Source: Selaginella moellendorffii
Lineage: Eukaryota > Streptophyta > Lycopodiopsida > Selaginellales > Selaginellaceae
DNA: 64,000 bases
Direction: 5' to 3'
Assembly: GCF_000143415.4 (NCBI RefSeq)
Contig: NW_003314360.1
Coordinates: forward strand, 104,284 to 168,283
The notes under the pieces were generated by a model. It was given only the letters and a program-made list of their open reading frames with translations, was not told where the DNA came from and made no database searches. Within the stretch, counting starts at the first letter, position 1, and every line of letters begins with the position of its first letter. The translations under genes and the position numbers were made by a program. Below are positions 32,738-44,482 of this stretch, in pieces.

Positions 32738-32835
32738 CGGCAAGAAGAAAGAAAAAAAAAAGGAAAAAAAGACAAAGGCAATCAAACAATCGAATGGAGC
32801 TAAAGGTAAAGCAAAAAGCACAATCTGAATCAAAC

Positions 32836-33196
32836 TGTCAAGACCCCCAACAAGATCAAGATTGGAAAATGCAAAAGACAAAGAGAAAAACTAGTGGAAA
32901 CAAAGAAGAGGCCTTAGACTGGCGTTGATTCAAATTGTGGAGAAATGGAACAAGGCTAACCTATATATACTATAGGTTGATGAAGCTCCACCACTCTTGG
33001 ATTGAGGATGGCCTAAATATAGCTGAGGTCGAGGAGGCGCCACATCAATATCAGGAATGTGGCTCGAGACTTAGGAATCGTACAGGAAATCAGAGAGTCA
33101 GGAATAGGGAAGTGTCTCGAGAGTTAGAAATGTGGTCTGCAGGTCAGGAATCCGGCGAGAGTTAGGAATGTGGCAAGAATTGGGGGATTCCTGACA
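32836..33196 (-). repeat. 5' LTR of the chromodomain gypsy element
   Basis: 361 bp, paired with 27710-28070. On the minus strand it is followed by TTTGATTCAGATTGTG, which would be the primer site; it is not of the common initiator tRNA-Met type. Confidence 0.93.
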
Positions 33197-33587
33197 GCTT
33201 TATCTCGTGTTCATCATGTGATGGCATTACAAACACGGTTTTATCATCATTTGAGTAAGGTGGTCATTGAGTTTGGGCAATTGGTTGAGAGTGCTCAGCC
33301 TCAAGATGCTAAGGTGGCCTCTTTGCGTGACTAGGTGGAAGCCCCTTGCTCATTGGTGGTTGGGATTCTCAACTATAATGGCCATGTATATTTGCCATGG
33401 GTGGATGTGTAAATGACTCAAGTTTTATTCCACTATCATGATCATCTAAAGGCTGGTCATTTTGGAAAGAACAAGATGTATGAGTTGATTAACCATAATT
33501 TTTATTGGAGGAATATGAACGTTGATATCCTTGAGTATTGTAAATCATGCAAGCTTAGTCAGCAAGTAAAGGTGCCATGGGAGAAGC
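33197..33587 (+). pseudogene. Ty3/gypsy RNase H end and integrase start, element B part 3
   Basis: This continues element B with LSRVHHVMALQTRF, then the integrase H2C2 zinc-binding region (HYHDHLKAGHFGKNKMYELINHNFYW... CKSCKLSQQ). Two stops are present (near 33333 and 33411). It is interrupted at GGGAGAAGC by the 4.7-kb DNA transposon. Confidence 0.82.
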
Positions 33588-36500
33588 TTGGGGTGGTCAC
33601 TCTTATATAACTATATATATCATCTGTGTGTACGGATTGGGGTTATTTTGGGTGCAAACCATACATATACATACAGGCCTTAGGGTTGAGTTTAATTTGA
33701 AAAATTTCATATGTACGGGTAGGGGAGGAGGCGGAGCTCCTCTAGGGCTCTCTACAATAGCAGGCTGTAGTGGGCAATAGATCTCATGCACAGTAGGTAT
33801 GGAGTGTGATGTTATTGTGTATGTAGAGGATGGAGATCAAAAGAAGCTTGTGGGTTTCGTCAGGGTTCAAAGGGAGTGTTCTTATCATCAGCTCCGCGAT
33901 GCTATTATTTCAGACGAGATTGAGGGTCTTGTTAAGAGTGATTTTGTTTTCTTGGGTGCCCTTTCCCTTGCAATGACATATAGGCAAGAGAGATATCCGT
34001 TTTTTGGAGCTGAAGTTCTAGTTCATGTGCTTAATCTTGCAGCAGTAGAACCAATTCAAGAAGGGCAATCTTCAACAGCAACCAATGAAGCTCATAAAGA
34101 AGATCCAACTAGATTTTTATCTGGTTTGAATTCCAAACTTGCTTCAGCTAGAGAGATACACGATTGGAAGAGATCATTCAAGCAGAATGAGAGAAAGCTG
34201 AGGGCAAAAGGGAGGAAAGACAAGTTTGAATTGTTTTCATATGACCGGGATGGATGCGCTCACTTCAAAATCATGTGTCAGGAGTGTGGAATTGTTTATG
34301 GAGGAGGCTTGAAAGACACCTATTACAATTTCGTTTCAAAGCACTACAGTGGAGCTAGGCATGAAGCAAACTACAGGAAAAATCAGCTGCAGCAAGAGAA
34401 AAATGATCAAGAAAAAGCTGACATGGAAAGTCCTATTGAGGGTGCTAATGAAGGTGCTGAACTTGCTAGTTGTGAGGAAATAAAAAACGAAGTGGAGAAG
34501 CTGATAAATGGAACTGTGGAAAGGTTTTGTGATGAGAACAGTGTTTGCTTCACTCTCTACAAACCAAGTGTAGGAAATTTTGAGAGGAGGAACAACATTT
34601 GGGTTTGTTGCAAGCATTGTGAGAAGACGTTAATGCTTTTTCCTCCTACTGGGAGTCTCCTGAACAATCTGATGGTTCACATTTCTGGGAATAAGCACAA
34701 GAATGCTGGCCGAGAAAGAAGCACTGGAGGTCGGCCAACTAAAGTTGCAAACACTGACAATAAACAAGGAACCTCCTTAGCTATTTCACACGAGGTAAGA
34801 AATTGCATTCCAGTTTTTGTAAAGTTAATAACGTGTGTTGTTTAAATTTTTTCAGCGAAAAGGAGTCTCATCAAGCAGTTCTTCTCAAAACTTCATAGCA
34901 TCTCCAGATGAGTCTTCAAGTAAGTAGCGTTTCATATGCTTTACATAGTGTGATTTCTTGTATAGTATAATTTGTTATATGTTGATAGGAATTGAAAGAC
35001 TTTGCTTTTGATACTGGCAAAACAATTACAAATATGGCTTGAGTTCTGTGAATGTTCGTCCTCTTCTCCAAGATGTAAAAGAGGGAGGTTGTTGGTTTTT
35101 CAAAGCAGCAGCAAATGGTGTTGTTGTCAATGGAACATTCAGATCAAAACAATGTCTAAGAGTGACAAACAACATCTGTGGATTCAAGAACAAGCAATGC
35201 AAGTTTTGTATGGAAATACCAGCTTGTAGTGAATTCAAAGGACGTGCTTTACGGGAAAGCAAAGTGACAATACCACGAGGACAAAGATTGAAGAGATGTG
35301 GAATGAGACTTGACTACATGACTACAACTGAGCACATAGATAGCAGCAGGCTACTGCAAGCAGAGAATAGAAGGCTGGCATTGGAACTATTGACCACAAG
35401 ATGCAAGATAGCAGCTCTTTCAGTTCATTGCCGGAGCTTAAAAGAAACTTTGAAGGAAAGCGCCATTCGCAAGGATATCAGAAAATTCAGCTCTAATCTC
35501 AAACAAGCTTGGCAACAAGGCAAATTCGAGGGCAAGGAGATGGTTCTTCATGTGATGCAGGATTTGCTGCAGGGAATAACTAGGAAAAAACAAGGAATGA
35601 GGTATTTTTTTATTTATTCAAAGTTTTTTCCTTACACTCTTAACAAGTACCATGAAACCACGAAATGGATTTTGCGAGTAACAAAAATGTGGGGGGGGGG
35701 GGGAGCAGGTTTAACAACTTCCTTCACTTGAACCTTGGATTGCCAAGTTTGTCAACAACAAAGCGTGACATGAGAACAAACTTTAGATACACAACAGGTT
35801 TGCAATCCGAGATATTTTTGAACCTTTCTAAGGTTTACAAGTTCAAGATGAAGAGTTTACAGCTTAAGCTAGGGAGTGTGCCTGTTTTGATTGCAGAAGA
35901 CAAAACAGTTATTAAAAGGATGATCAGATGGATTGCTCATGATGATGCTTTGCTCAGGTTTTGTGGAAAGAAGGGGGAGGGTCACAAGTGTGTGAATAGT
36001 TTTGTCATGAAGGTTGGGAATGGAGAAGCAGGTTATGAACAGATCACTCAGGCTTTTCTGGACAACAAGAAAGTTCACTATGCACGAGTGTTGATGGTTA
36101 ATCCATTGCACAGACAGTTGCCGTGCTTGGTTCTCTCTATTCAGCTTACTTGCAATCGGTTTACAGCTTCAGATGTTCGACAACAATGGAACTTGATCCA
36201 TCAAATATGGGGACAACACCTTCACAATGTTGTTGGCCCCCTGATTGGCCATTCATCGGATGGAGATCAGAGAAGGCATAAACTAATGCTTGAAGACATG
36301 AGTCTGGGGGATACAACAACAGGAACTTACTTTGTACCTTGGTCAGGGTGGCTATTCTCTAGAAAGTGGAACTCAACAGGGAACCTTTCAAGACTATGTG
36401 CATAATGGGAAGAAGCTGATCAATCCATTGCATAGTGCAATAAGACAACTATTTCTAGGGGATGAGTTTGTGCATTTGAATGACATTTGGGAAGTTTTGA

Positions 36501-38303
36501 AAAACTTTCATGGTAAACACGGACTGCAACTCGGGGATGTCAGGCGCTCTGATAGACAAAACTGGGGTGCTGCTCAGTGACTTTGTAGCAGGCCAATGCA
36601 AGTTTGTCTTCGATTATGCGAACAAAAGACCCTCACGTATGTTGGGAACTGAAACTTATCTTGCTGTGGTGGCATCATATATTGATATCTTTTTGCACCC
36701 GTACTTGAGCTTTGGAGAGCGAGTGAGAGCTGCATCAATGGTGTCCTTCTTCTTTCGTTTATGGAGGTTGTGGATTCTAAAGGAAAGCAAGTGGAACCTG
36801 AAACACAACTTCATCAGCAAGGAAACCTTCTTGGACATTCAATTATCATGTCACTTTGTCGTCCTTCTAATCAGGTATGTTTCATATATATTTTTCTTTT
36901 GTTAATTTTGCTTTTGAGATAGATATTTCTGGGATCACCATTCACATTTGCCAGCCCCAATTAATAGAACCGGTTCTGACATTTGCAAGAACTTTTTCTC
37001 CAAAATAGGAGGAATGATTGGCAATGAACAGTGTTATGATGGAGCTGACATTGTTCATAGTGCGACTAGTATGAACATGCTAGCAGAATGCGAGGCAGCA
37101 GGTACATTGCTTTTCTTTAAAGCTCACAGGAAACAGGAAAATATTTGGGAAAAGATAGAGCATGATGGGAAGAGAGTAGTAGCAGACTTAGGGGATTATA
37201 GTTCGGTGGAGACAGATGCTCTAATAGTTAATGAGTTGATTCAGGGTAAAGCCAAAGCACAAGAACTTCTTCATGGCCTTGGCATATTTGGAAGAGATTG
37301 GTGGGATAAACTTGAAGATTTTGAGGATTTTCACAAGGTTTCAGAAAATTCCAAAGAGCATGATATAGTCGATAAATTTGAAGAGGAACATATAGTAGGA
37401 GAAGCAGCTACTGAAGAAGCTATTGAAGCAACAAGTGAACTGAGGCATACTTTTGATGTTGTGCTGGATTATATTGAAGATTCTGAGTCATTAAAAGTGG
37501 AAGCAACAGTTTTGGTTGACAGGAAGAAAATCTGCAAGGTGACCATCGTTTCTCAGCTAAATGGAAATCCATTTCTCTCCAAAGACCGGCTCACACGGGT
37601 GAAGAATAACTTGACAGTTTATGAACCAGGAAGAAATCTCAATACACAAACAGCTCTTGGCGTTGGGAGTGACTGTGCATTGTGGTTTGAAGAATAGGAA
37701 GGAAGTCATTTGAAGTTTGTTTGGTATGTTGGTCGAATTATTTCCATGAGGAAAAAAGTGAACAATACCTGGAGGGACACAAGGGAAGTGATTGAATTAA
37801 CCAATCTTCCAATTGATTCTACTGATTTTCAAATGAACCTATGCTACTATAGGGAATGTGATGCTCCTGAAGCTAATGACAAAGGGAATTCATGCTATAC
37901 ATACAACCTTCCTGATAATATGCTAGTGGAACTGACAAGTTTGATTGCTTTGGCATCATTATCATATCATCCAGAAGTCGAGAGATATTCACTTCCACAA
38001 CATGATAGGGAAGTTTTTTATAATTTCATCAAAGATAAAAGCAGGAATATCAATTGTCATAGAAGGTGAAATAATTTTTTATATTAATGGAAATATATAT
38101 ATGCTTTATGCAAAAATAACCAGAATATTCCACGTATATATAAGAATTGGGGGTTTATTTAAGATTTGAAAAAATGCATATATATAAGGGTATGGGGCAA
38201 ATTATGAACAACAAAAAAAGTATACTAGGCCCCTTATTCTTAGCTTCCAGAACACAGATGATATATAAGGCTTATAAAGAGTGACCACCCCGAGGGGAGA
38301 AGC
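33579..38303 (+). mobile_element. 4.7-kb DNA transposon with 9-bp target duplication
   Basis: The element spans about 33588-38294. Inverted ends share GGGGTGGTCACTCTT and, further in, TATATATCATCTGTGT. GGGAGAAGC at 33579-33587 and 38295-38303 is a perfect 9-bp target duplication, and element B integrase rejoins across it (KVP-REKPKG). A 9-bp duplication fits Mutator-like or related superfamilies, but the transposase motifs are not ones I recognise as MULE. Confidence 0.88.
33799..38069 (+). pseudogene. Transposase-like gene of the 4.7-kb element, degenerate
   Basis: Exon 1 (33799-34794) encodes about 330 residues with two C2H2/BED-like zinc fingers (CQECGIVY...HYSGARH and CCKHCEKT...HISGNKH) and ends at a good GT donor. 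A second exon lies at 34856-34919. Later blocks are 35045-35590 (CGFKNKQCKFCMEIPACSEF), 35750-36400 (PVLIAEDKT, GHSSDGDQRRHKLM) and 36300-36900 in shifted frames (NGKKLINPLHS, GTETYL, FFRLWRLW). Next come 36948-37697 (RTGSDICKNFFSKIGG) and 37710-38069. The first two acidic motifs may be catalytic. The third expected acidic position may be the Lys in SDICK, which is speculative. A G tract near 35690 and several frameshifts show decay. Confidence 0.6.
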
Positions 38304-38995
38304 CAAAGGGTCTTTTGCAACCTTTATCTATTCCTCAGAGTCGTTGTGTAATATCTCTATGGACTTTATCACTTATTTGCCATGAACACAAAGGCAAAAG
38401 GAGCAAATATGGGTCATAGTGGATCGGTTAATGAAGTATGTGCAATTGTTGGCTCTTCAGAAAACTGTTACTACTTCAGACTTGGCTGTGGTCTACTTGG
38501 AGAAGGTTTTTCCTGATTATGGTTTACCGGAGGATATTATTAGTGATCGAGATTCAAAGTTCACAAATGGATTTTGGAAGAGCTTTGCGAAGGATATACA
38601 AGTGATTTTGAAACTCTTGAGTGGAGATCATCCTCAGATGAATGAGCAAACAGAGCATGTGAATCAGGTGGTGGAAGATATGCTACATTGTAGCATTGGT
38701 CAAATGCAAGGACAGTGGGATCTATATCTTCTATTGATGCAATTTACTTACAACAATAGCCAACACTGTGGAACCAAACTAAGTCCTTACTATGCTATGT
38801 TTGGAAGGCATCCCCAAACAGCAGGAGTTGGGATTGCATTTGAGTAAGGATGTTCAAGATAAGCTTAATTCTGAGGTGACTGATCTAGCCACAGAACTTG
38901 ATGAGATTCTAGTAGTGTGCAAACGGAGCTCAAGATAGAGCAAAGAATTTTGCTAATGAGCATCACTAATTCTACGAATATAAGGTAGGTGTTCT
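38295..38995 (+). pseudogene. Ty3/gypsy integrase core, element B part 4
   Basis: Integrase core of element B: WVIVDRLMKYVQLL-like start (38402 on), then FPDYGLPEDIISDRDSKFTNGFW, GDHPQMNEQTEHVNQ and YNNSQHCGTKLSPYYAMFGRHP (38419-38847). A stop and frameshift follow. It ends near YEYKVG (38990), where another gypsy element is inserted; the frame resumes at 42872. Confidence 0.85.
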
Positions 38996-41640
38996 CATCT
39001 TTGTGTGAGTGATCTTTCTGTCAAGTGAGCAGCGGAACACATTGGTGTCTTTATGGATAGGGAAGAGTTGTAAGCAAGTTGTCAAATATTCAACATGCTC
39101 CTCTAGTGTTTTGCTATAGATTAGGATGTCATTCATATAGACAACCACAAAGTGATCTAGGAATGGGAGCCACCATCAAATGTACATGAGTTGAAGGTGT
39201 TCTTAGGGCTATGCAACTACTACCAAAAGTTTATCAAACACTATTCGAGAGTAACCCTACCCTTAATGGACCAAACGGAAAAAGGGAAGATGGTATGGAT
39301 AGTGGAATTCGAGGTGCATTTGTCCACTTTAAAGGGAAGTTGAAGAAGACTCCTATGTTGGTATTACCAAACTTTGGTAAGGACTTTGAGGTAGAAATAC
39401 GCTTTAGACTTTGCGTTGGGCGCAGTTTTGAAGCAAAACAACCATCCAGTGGCATTCTTCTTGAAGAAGTTGGACAAGGCTCAACGAAAGTGGCCTGCCC
39501 ACGAGAAGGAATTATTCCCGGTGGTCAAGGTGCTCAAGGAGTGGCAACACTACCTTGGGAGGCACTTCAAAGTTTACACGGATAATGTGGCAACCAAACA
39601 CTTCTTGTCACAGCACGATCTAAGAGGAAAACAACGTCGGTGGGCCAATGCTTTAGCCGAGTTTGATAGCGAGATTCTGCATAAACCGAGGAAGAGTAAC
39701 ATCATGGCGGATGCTCTAAGTCGAAAGGTAAGCTTGAAGTTGGCGATATTTAGCACAACAACAACCTTTTGGGATGATGTGCGGACAGCATATGAGAATG
39801 ATAGTCTAGCACAAAAAGTGTTGCTAAGGAACTGATAGGTGCGGGATGCTCACTAGAGAAGTGAGCTGCCAATGGAAGAAAAAACAGGTTATGTAGAATG
39901 CAATGGACTCATCTATTATAAACAAATGAGGGTGTATGTTCCACAAGGGGAACTAAGGAAGGCAACTTTAGAAGAGTGTTATGATAGACCTCTTGTGAAA
40001 CACGGTGGAGTGCCCAAGATGATAGGTTTACTCAAGAGGAAGCATCACTGGCTAGAATAGCTAAGGACGTTCAAGACTATATAAAGACATGTCCAAAATG
40101 TCAGCAGGTTAAGGCCATGACTAAGGCTAGTGGGGGCTTGTTATAAAGCATTCCAATTCCAGATCTTTCGTGGAAATGTATTACAATGGACTTCATCACG
40201 AGACTCCCCCGAAGCAAAGGGTTTGATGCGATATTCGTGGTGGTGGACCGGTTTTTGAAGATGGCATATTTCATACCCACCACAACAAAAGGGGATGTAG
40301 AAGGTGTGGCGAAATTATTCTTTGAACAAGTGGTTTGATGCAACGTGTATGTACATTTCTCCAAGTCCCTTAGGGATCAAAACAACATTGAGAGCGCACT
40401 CTCGAAGAAACTAGTGAAACTATGAGCGCGAACGCCCGGCGCTGCTCTTGGGCCGTCCACCTCCCAGGTGACTCCACCGCGGAGCTTGAAGCCACTTGAA
40501 GCTTGATGCGATATTCGTGGTGGTGGACCGGTTTTTGAAGATGGCATATTTCATACCCACCACAACAAAAGTGGATGTAGAAGGTGTGGCGAAATTGTTC
40601 TTTGAACAAGTGGTTTGAGTGCGGAGAAGGCTAGAAGAGATTATCTCAGATCAAGATAAAATCTTCATCAGTAGGTTTTGGAGAACTCTCCTGGAACAGT
40701 ATCACACCAAGTTGAAATTCAATATAGCCTATCACCTATATATAGGTATTGGGTATTAAGTCAAGTTTGATAGCAATAACACTTCTTGACAGATGGACAA
40801 ATGAAAAAGGTGAATAAGTAGCTGGAAAATTATTTATGATACTATGTCTCTGGAGACTAGACTGATTGGGTAAGTCATTTAGGACTTGTGAAAATATGCT
40901 ATAACAACTCACCACATTCAAGTGTCGGGGTGAGTCCATGGGAAGTCATCAATGGGCAAGTTATTGAAGGTCCTATAGAACTTGGCGTGGCCGAGTATCA
41001 TGGAGAGTTACCTGCAGTGGAGGCATTCACGACAGAAAGACTCAACATTTGGAATCTAGTGAGGGATTCCTTGGAACAAGCTCAATAAAGGCAAACCAAG
41101 TATGCGAAACAGAAGTGCCGGGACGTAGAGTTCCAACCTAGGGAGAAAGTATGGCTAAACACCAAGAACTTAAGGCTATCAAGTGGGATCAACTGGAAGT
41201 TGACCCAAAGGTAAAAATGCATGTATTCCTGGAAATGAACTGATCTTGAATTCCTTGAGTAGGTTCGCAGGGCGAGGATCTGCTTTGTAAGGACTAAGTA
41301 AGACCTTTACCTAAGGTTATCCAAAGGGAAAAGGAATATGAAGTTGACGCCATCCTCAATGCGCGCAAGAGCAAGCAACAAGGACGTGAAGTGAGGGAGT
41401 TCCATGAAAAGTGGAAAGGATTTCCATACTGCGAAGCAAAATGGGAACCGGAGGAGAATCTAGCGAACACGCGAGAGTGGAGGAATTTTTGCAAGTTAAA
41501 ACTCTATATATTTATGCAAAGTTCAATTAAAGCATCAATTTGTGAAATTGAGCAAAAGCATTTGTTAGGACCCAAAGGCGAGTTGAAGGTAAGCTAATTA
41601 ACATGGGTTAACTAAGTCGACCAGGCATAAGGAACTAAAC
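38996..41640 (+). pseudogene. Ty3/gypsy RT-RNase H-integrase-chromodomain remnant (element C)
   Basis: An RT catalytic stretch (VVVYMNDILIYSKTLEEHVEYL) lies on the minus strand at about 39010-39165. The adjoining RT/RNase H (FLGLCNYYQKFIKHYS; VAFFLKKLDKAQRKWPAHEKEL; VYTDNVATKHFLSQ; 39170-39730) is on the plus strand, so the RT piece is inverted in place. Integrase follows (39872-40340), with 116 bp of its core repeated (40223-40338, 40503-40618). Later pieces include YNNSPHSSVGVSPWEV (40900) and a chromodomain-like end KWKGFPYCEAKWEPEENL (41410-41460). There are many stops. Confidence 0.75.
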
Positions 41641-41658
41641 CCAACTCCTTGCGGGGAT

Positions 41659-42871
41659 GTCAAATCTGTAGACGTATCCTATGAAGGTTGAGTTCAAGTC
41701 CCAAACCTCTAGTAAAGCAAAGTTGGGTTCAAGTCCCAATGCCATACTAGGGCGTGGTGAAGTGAGGGATATAGGGACACCTATATTCTGTTGGCTCTTG
41801 GCCGGGGATGTTAACTTAGGCACACTGCTAAATGGGGGGATGCCTCTAGAAACATGGTCAATAAGTCATAGGATTAAAAGAGATGTTCGATATGGGTATC
41901 GAACTTCTTCTATGGGTGGTGGAGTTGTAAGAAACTAACTCCTCGAAGTGTCGTAGGCTAAAGGATCCCCGAAGGCACGATTGAAATGACAAAGAGTTCA
42001 TCGGATGAGACCAAGTCTGAGATTGAGTCCAAGACTAACTCTGAGACCGAGTTTGAGACAGAGTCCGGGATTGAGTTCGAGGCCGACTTTGAGACCAAAT
42101 TCAAAACCGAGTCTAAGACTGAGTTTGAGACCGAGTCCAAGATCCAAGATTGGGTTAGAGACCAAATCCGAGATTGAGTCTGAGACTGAGTCCGAGGTCG
42201 GGTTCGAGATCAAGTCCGAATCAAGTTCGAGACTGAGTCCAAGGTCGGGTCCAAGATTGAGTTCAAGATCGCCCAAAGTGTGTGTCTCTTGGGGGGGGGG
42301 GGGCTGCAGGGGGTTCTAAAAGTATAGTAAGGATAGTGAGGTTGAAGGAACTCTTTAGTGGTGCTTCCAAACTGACTTGAGGTTGAGACTAAGGCTTAGG
42401 GGCCTTGGGTGGGAGTGAGCATGGACTTGGGTGGTGCCAGAGGGGCCACTCAAGGAAGTGCTCAAGAGCAGCTCCCACTCCCGAAAGGGAAATCGACTAC
42501 AGTGCTCTTGGCTCATGTGGAGTGGTGCCCCACTTGAGTACCTTGGTTCCATAATCAAGTTTTGTTGTACTAAGGGATGTTAGGAACTTAAAGGTTTGGT
42601 GTGCTTGGCTGCTTGTGCCTGCAGGGAGTGTAGCCAAACTTTAAGTTTAATCTAATTTGGGGAGGGGGATTGGGAGAGATTTGGGAATCTGTGGATGGAT
42701 GGCTAATGCTCTATTTCTCATGTGGTGAATAGCTGAAACTAAGTAGAGCCAAGTAGGAGTTGGTACAATAGGTGGGAACCTTGGCAATAAAATTTAACTA
42801 AGGCCAAGGCAGTGTTAATCAGATAAATGAGATAAGCTGACAAATTGGAAAGAAAAAATTTATAGCTTACA
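41659..42871 (+). repeat. LTR2, probable complete 3' LTR of element C
   Basis: The segment starts TGTCAAATC after a purine-rich GCGGGGA and ends TATAGCTTACA, about 1213 bp. Its right part matches 6219-7065 in opposite orientation. It contains a degenerate minisatellite (42005-42265; GAGACCGAGTCC type), a G tract (42291) and the CTAAAAGTATAGTA box. The left end is inferred from the TG start and the purine tract. Confidence 0.65.
42005..42265. repeat. Degenerate GAGACCGAGTCC minisatellite within LTR2
   Basis: Units of roughly 12 bp (GAGACCGAGTTT, GAGTCCGAG and similar) recur through the stretch with much divergence. They keep several frames open on both strands, which yields spurious serine/arginine/leucine-rich frames. 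Confidence 0.8.
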
Positions 42872-43190
42872 AGAGTGACAAACTTTCCTATCAATATACT
42901 AGTCCATATAACGTGCTGGAATGCATTAGTAAAGCGGCTTATCAGATGCGACTGCCAACTAGAGTGAAAATTCATCCAATATTTTATGTAAGCTAGTTGA
43001 AAGATGTACTATCTCAAAGTGATGGGCTTAATGCCTCCTTGATGTATACAGTTGTGGATGATGGACTAGGAGCTTGAGTAAGGTTCCCCAAAAAAGGTGA
43101 TCACTGATACACCTCATCCTTGGGACAAAACCTTTGTTGCATTGGGTGATACTGGCAAATTGAGATGGCGGTGCTAGAAACTCTATATCG
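42872..43190 (+). pseudogene. Ty3/gypsy pol 3' end, element B part 5
   Basis: After LTR2 the plus strand reads AYQMRLPTRVKIHPIFYVS, the usual end of gypsy pol after integrase (compare KLPPxxKIHPVFHVS in this clade), then LKDVLSQSDGLN. It closes element B. No LTR of B was identified after it. Confidence 0.7.
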
Positions 43191-43361
43191 ATATCATTTT
43201 ATTCACTCATTCATGTCAAGGGAGTAACAACCAGTCCTTTTTTCAGTTTAGACGAGAATAATTGACTGCCTTTTCTTTTCTGGATGTGATTTGACAACTA
43301 CCGGTTGTATTTTCTGTACACAATCAAAGTCAGTCCAAGCAGGAAACTTCTTGGGCATGAT

Positions 43362-43386
43362 CACGTGAAACTTAGCAGTATAAATT
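43362..43386 (+). promoter_or_regulatory. G-box and TATA box upstream of MTPSL copy 1
   Basis: CACGTG at 43362-43367 and TATAAATT at 43379-43386 lie 33-57 bp before the ATG at 43419. The same arrangement, with matching flanks, precedes the intact gene at 61029-62147, so this is conserved promoter sequence. Confidence 0.65.
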
Positions 43387-43418
43387 GAAGAAAATATCTT
43401 GAAACCATCTCTAAAGAA

Positions 43419-44482
43419 ATGGCAAGTCTGTGTTTACAGAAGCTACCAGTGGTAGAACATCTCTTTGGTCTCACGAGTTTCAAGCTTCCGGAGATACCAT
43501 GCTCTCTATCTTTCCAAAGGCATCCCAAGTATATGTCAATAACCAAGGAATCAAACGAGTGGGCATTCAAATGCATGAGGAGGGATTTCAGTCCAGAGGA
43601 GAAGAAATGCATGGTCCAGTGGAAAGTTCCAATGTTTATGTGCCTCTCCATGCCTCACGCTCCGAAAGTGAACATGGTGGCGTCGGCCAAGTTTGCCTGG
43701 CTCACTGCCTTCCTGGACGATCCGTTTGATGACAACGAGGTTGCTGGGGGAGCTCTCGCGACATCATATCTCAACACTGTTCTTAGCCTCTGCTATGGAA
43801 CCACATCGCTCGCGGAAGTTCCGGAATCCGGACATTCTTGCCTATCGAATGTGCCACGACCTGATGAAGGATTTGAGGTCTCTGTTGATGTTCAAGCGCA
43901 CGGTTTCCACTGTTGAGGGCTGGGCGAGAAGCATCTCGAGTGACGACTTGATGCAGGACTATGAGCTCTACCGGAGGAAGATGATGATGAAGATGTCTAG
44001 TCCCTGGATTACATCAGGGCTCAGAACGCTATGCTTGATCATATGTGGATGGTGAACGACGTCTTCTCGTTTCTCAAGGAGTTTTACAAGAATAAGTTTA
44101 CAATCTTCCGGCGGTGCTGCTGCTCACCAATCCGAGCGTGCAGACGTTTCAGGACGCTGTGAACACTCGTGCGATGATCCAGGACAAGGAAGACGAATTC
44201 ATCTTTTACTGCGATATCCTTGCCATGAATGCGTCCCGGAATGGGAAGAAAGCTTTCCTGAAGTTCCTAGATGTTCTCTCCTGCGCAATCCCAGCGAATC
44301 TGGTGTTCCATTATGCGAGCAGCCGCTACCATGGCATGGATAACCCCCTACTGGGTGAAGGCACGTTTCGTGGGACTTGGATTCTGGATCCAAAGCACAC
44401 CGTAATCGTGTCAGACCCGAAATGTGCAACGTGGTGGCAAGTTCAAACAAACTCAACCAGATCCAAAATTTATCAAACTTGA
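43419..44482 (+). pseudogene. Microbial-type terpene synthase-like pseudogene, copy 1
   Basis: This is collinear with the intact MTPSL at 61029-62147. The first ~140 residues are in frame, including the DDPFDDN metal-binding motif. A 7-bp insertion near 43828 (CCGGAATCCGGA) shifts the frame. A 9-bp loss near 43890, about 40 bp lost near 43985 and a single-base loss near 44100 follow. The NDVFSF motif is still visible (about 44055), with L replacing the following P. The protein would be truncated at about 165 residues. Flanking 3' DNA to about 44830 also matches the 3' side of the intact gene. Confidence 0.9.

Larger units (their letters stand above)
27705..33201 (-). mobile_element. Full-length chromodomain Ty3/gypsy element (TSD GCTTT)
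   Basis: LTRs at 27710-28070 and 32836-33196 are both 361 bp, start TGTCAAGACC and end CCTGACA. They differ at roughly 18 sites by eye, nearly all transitions. The flanks GCTTT (27705-27709 and 33197-33201) are a perfect target duplication, and the host frame of element B rejoins across it. Internal order on the minus strand is gag, protease, RT, RNase H, integrase, chromodomain, as expected for a chromovirus clade element. Confidence 0.95.

Noticed and set aside
33603-33780. Possible RNA gene or short peptide at the left end of the 4.7-kb transposon
   Set aside because: It is terminal, AT-rich, mirrored at the other end, and better explained as terminal inverted and subterminal sequence.
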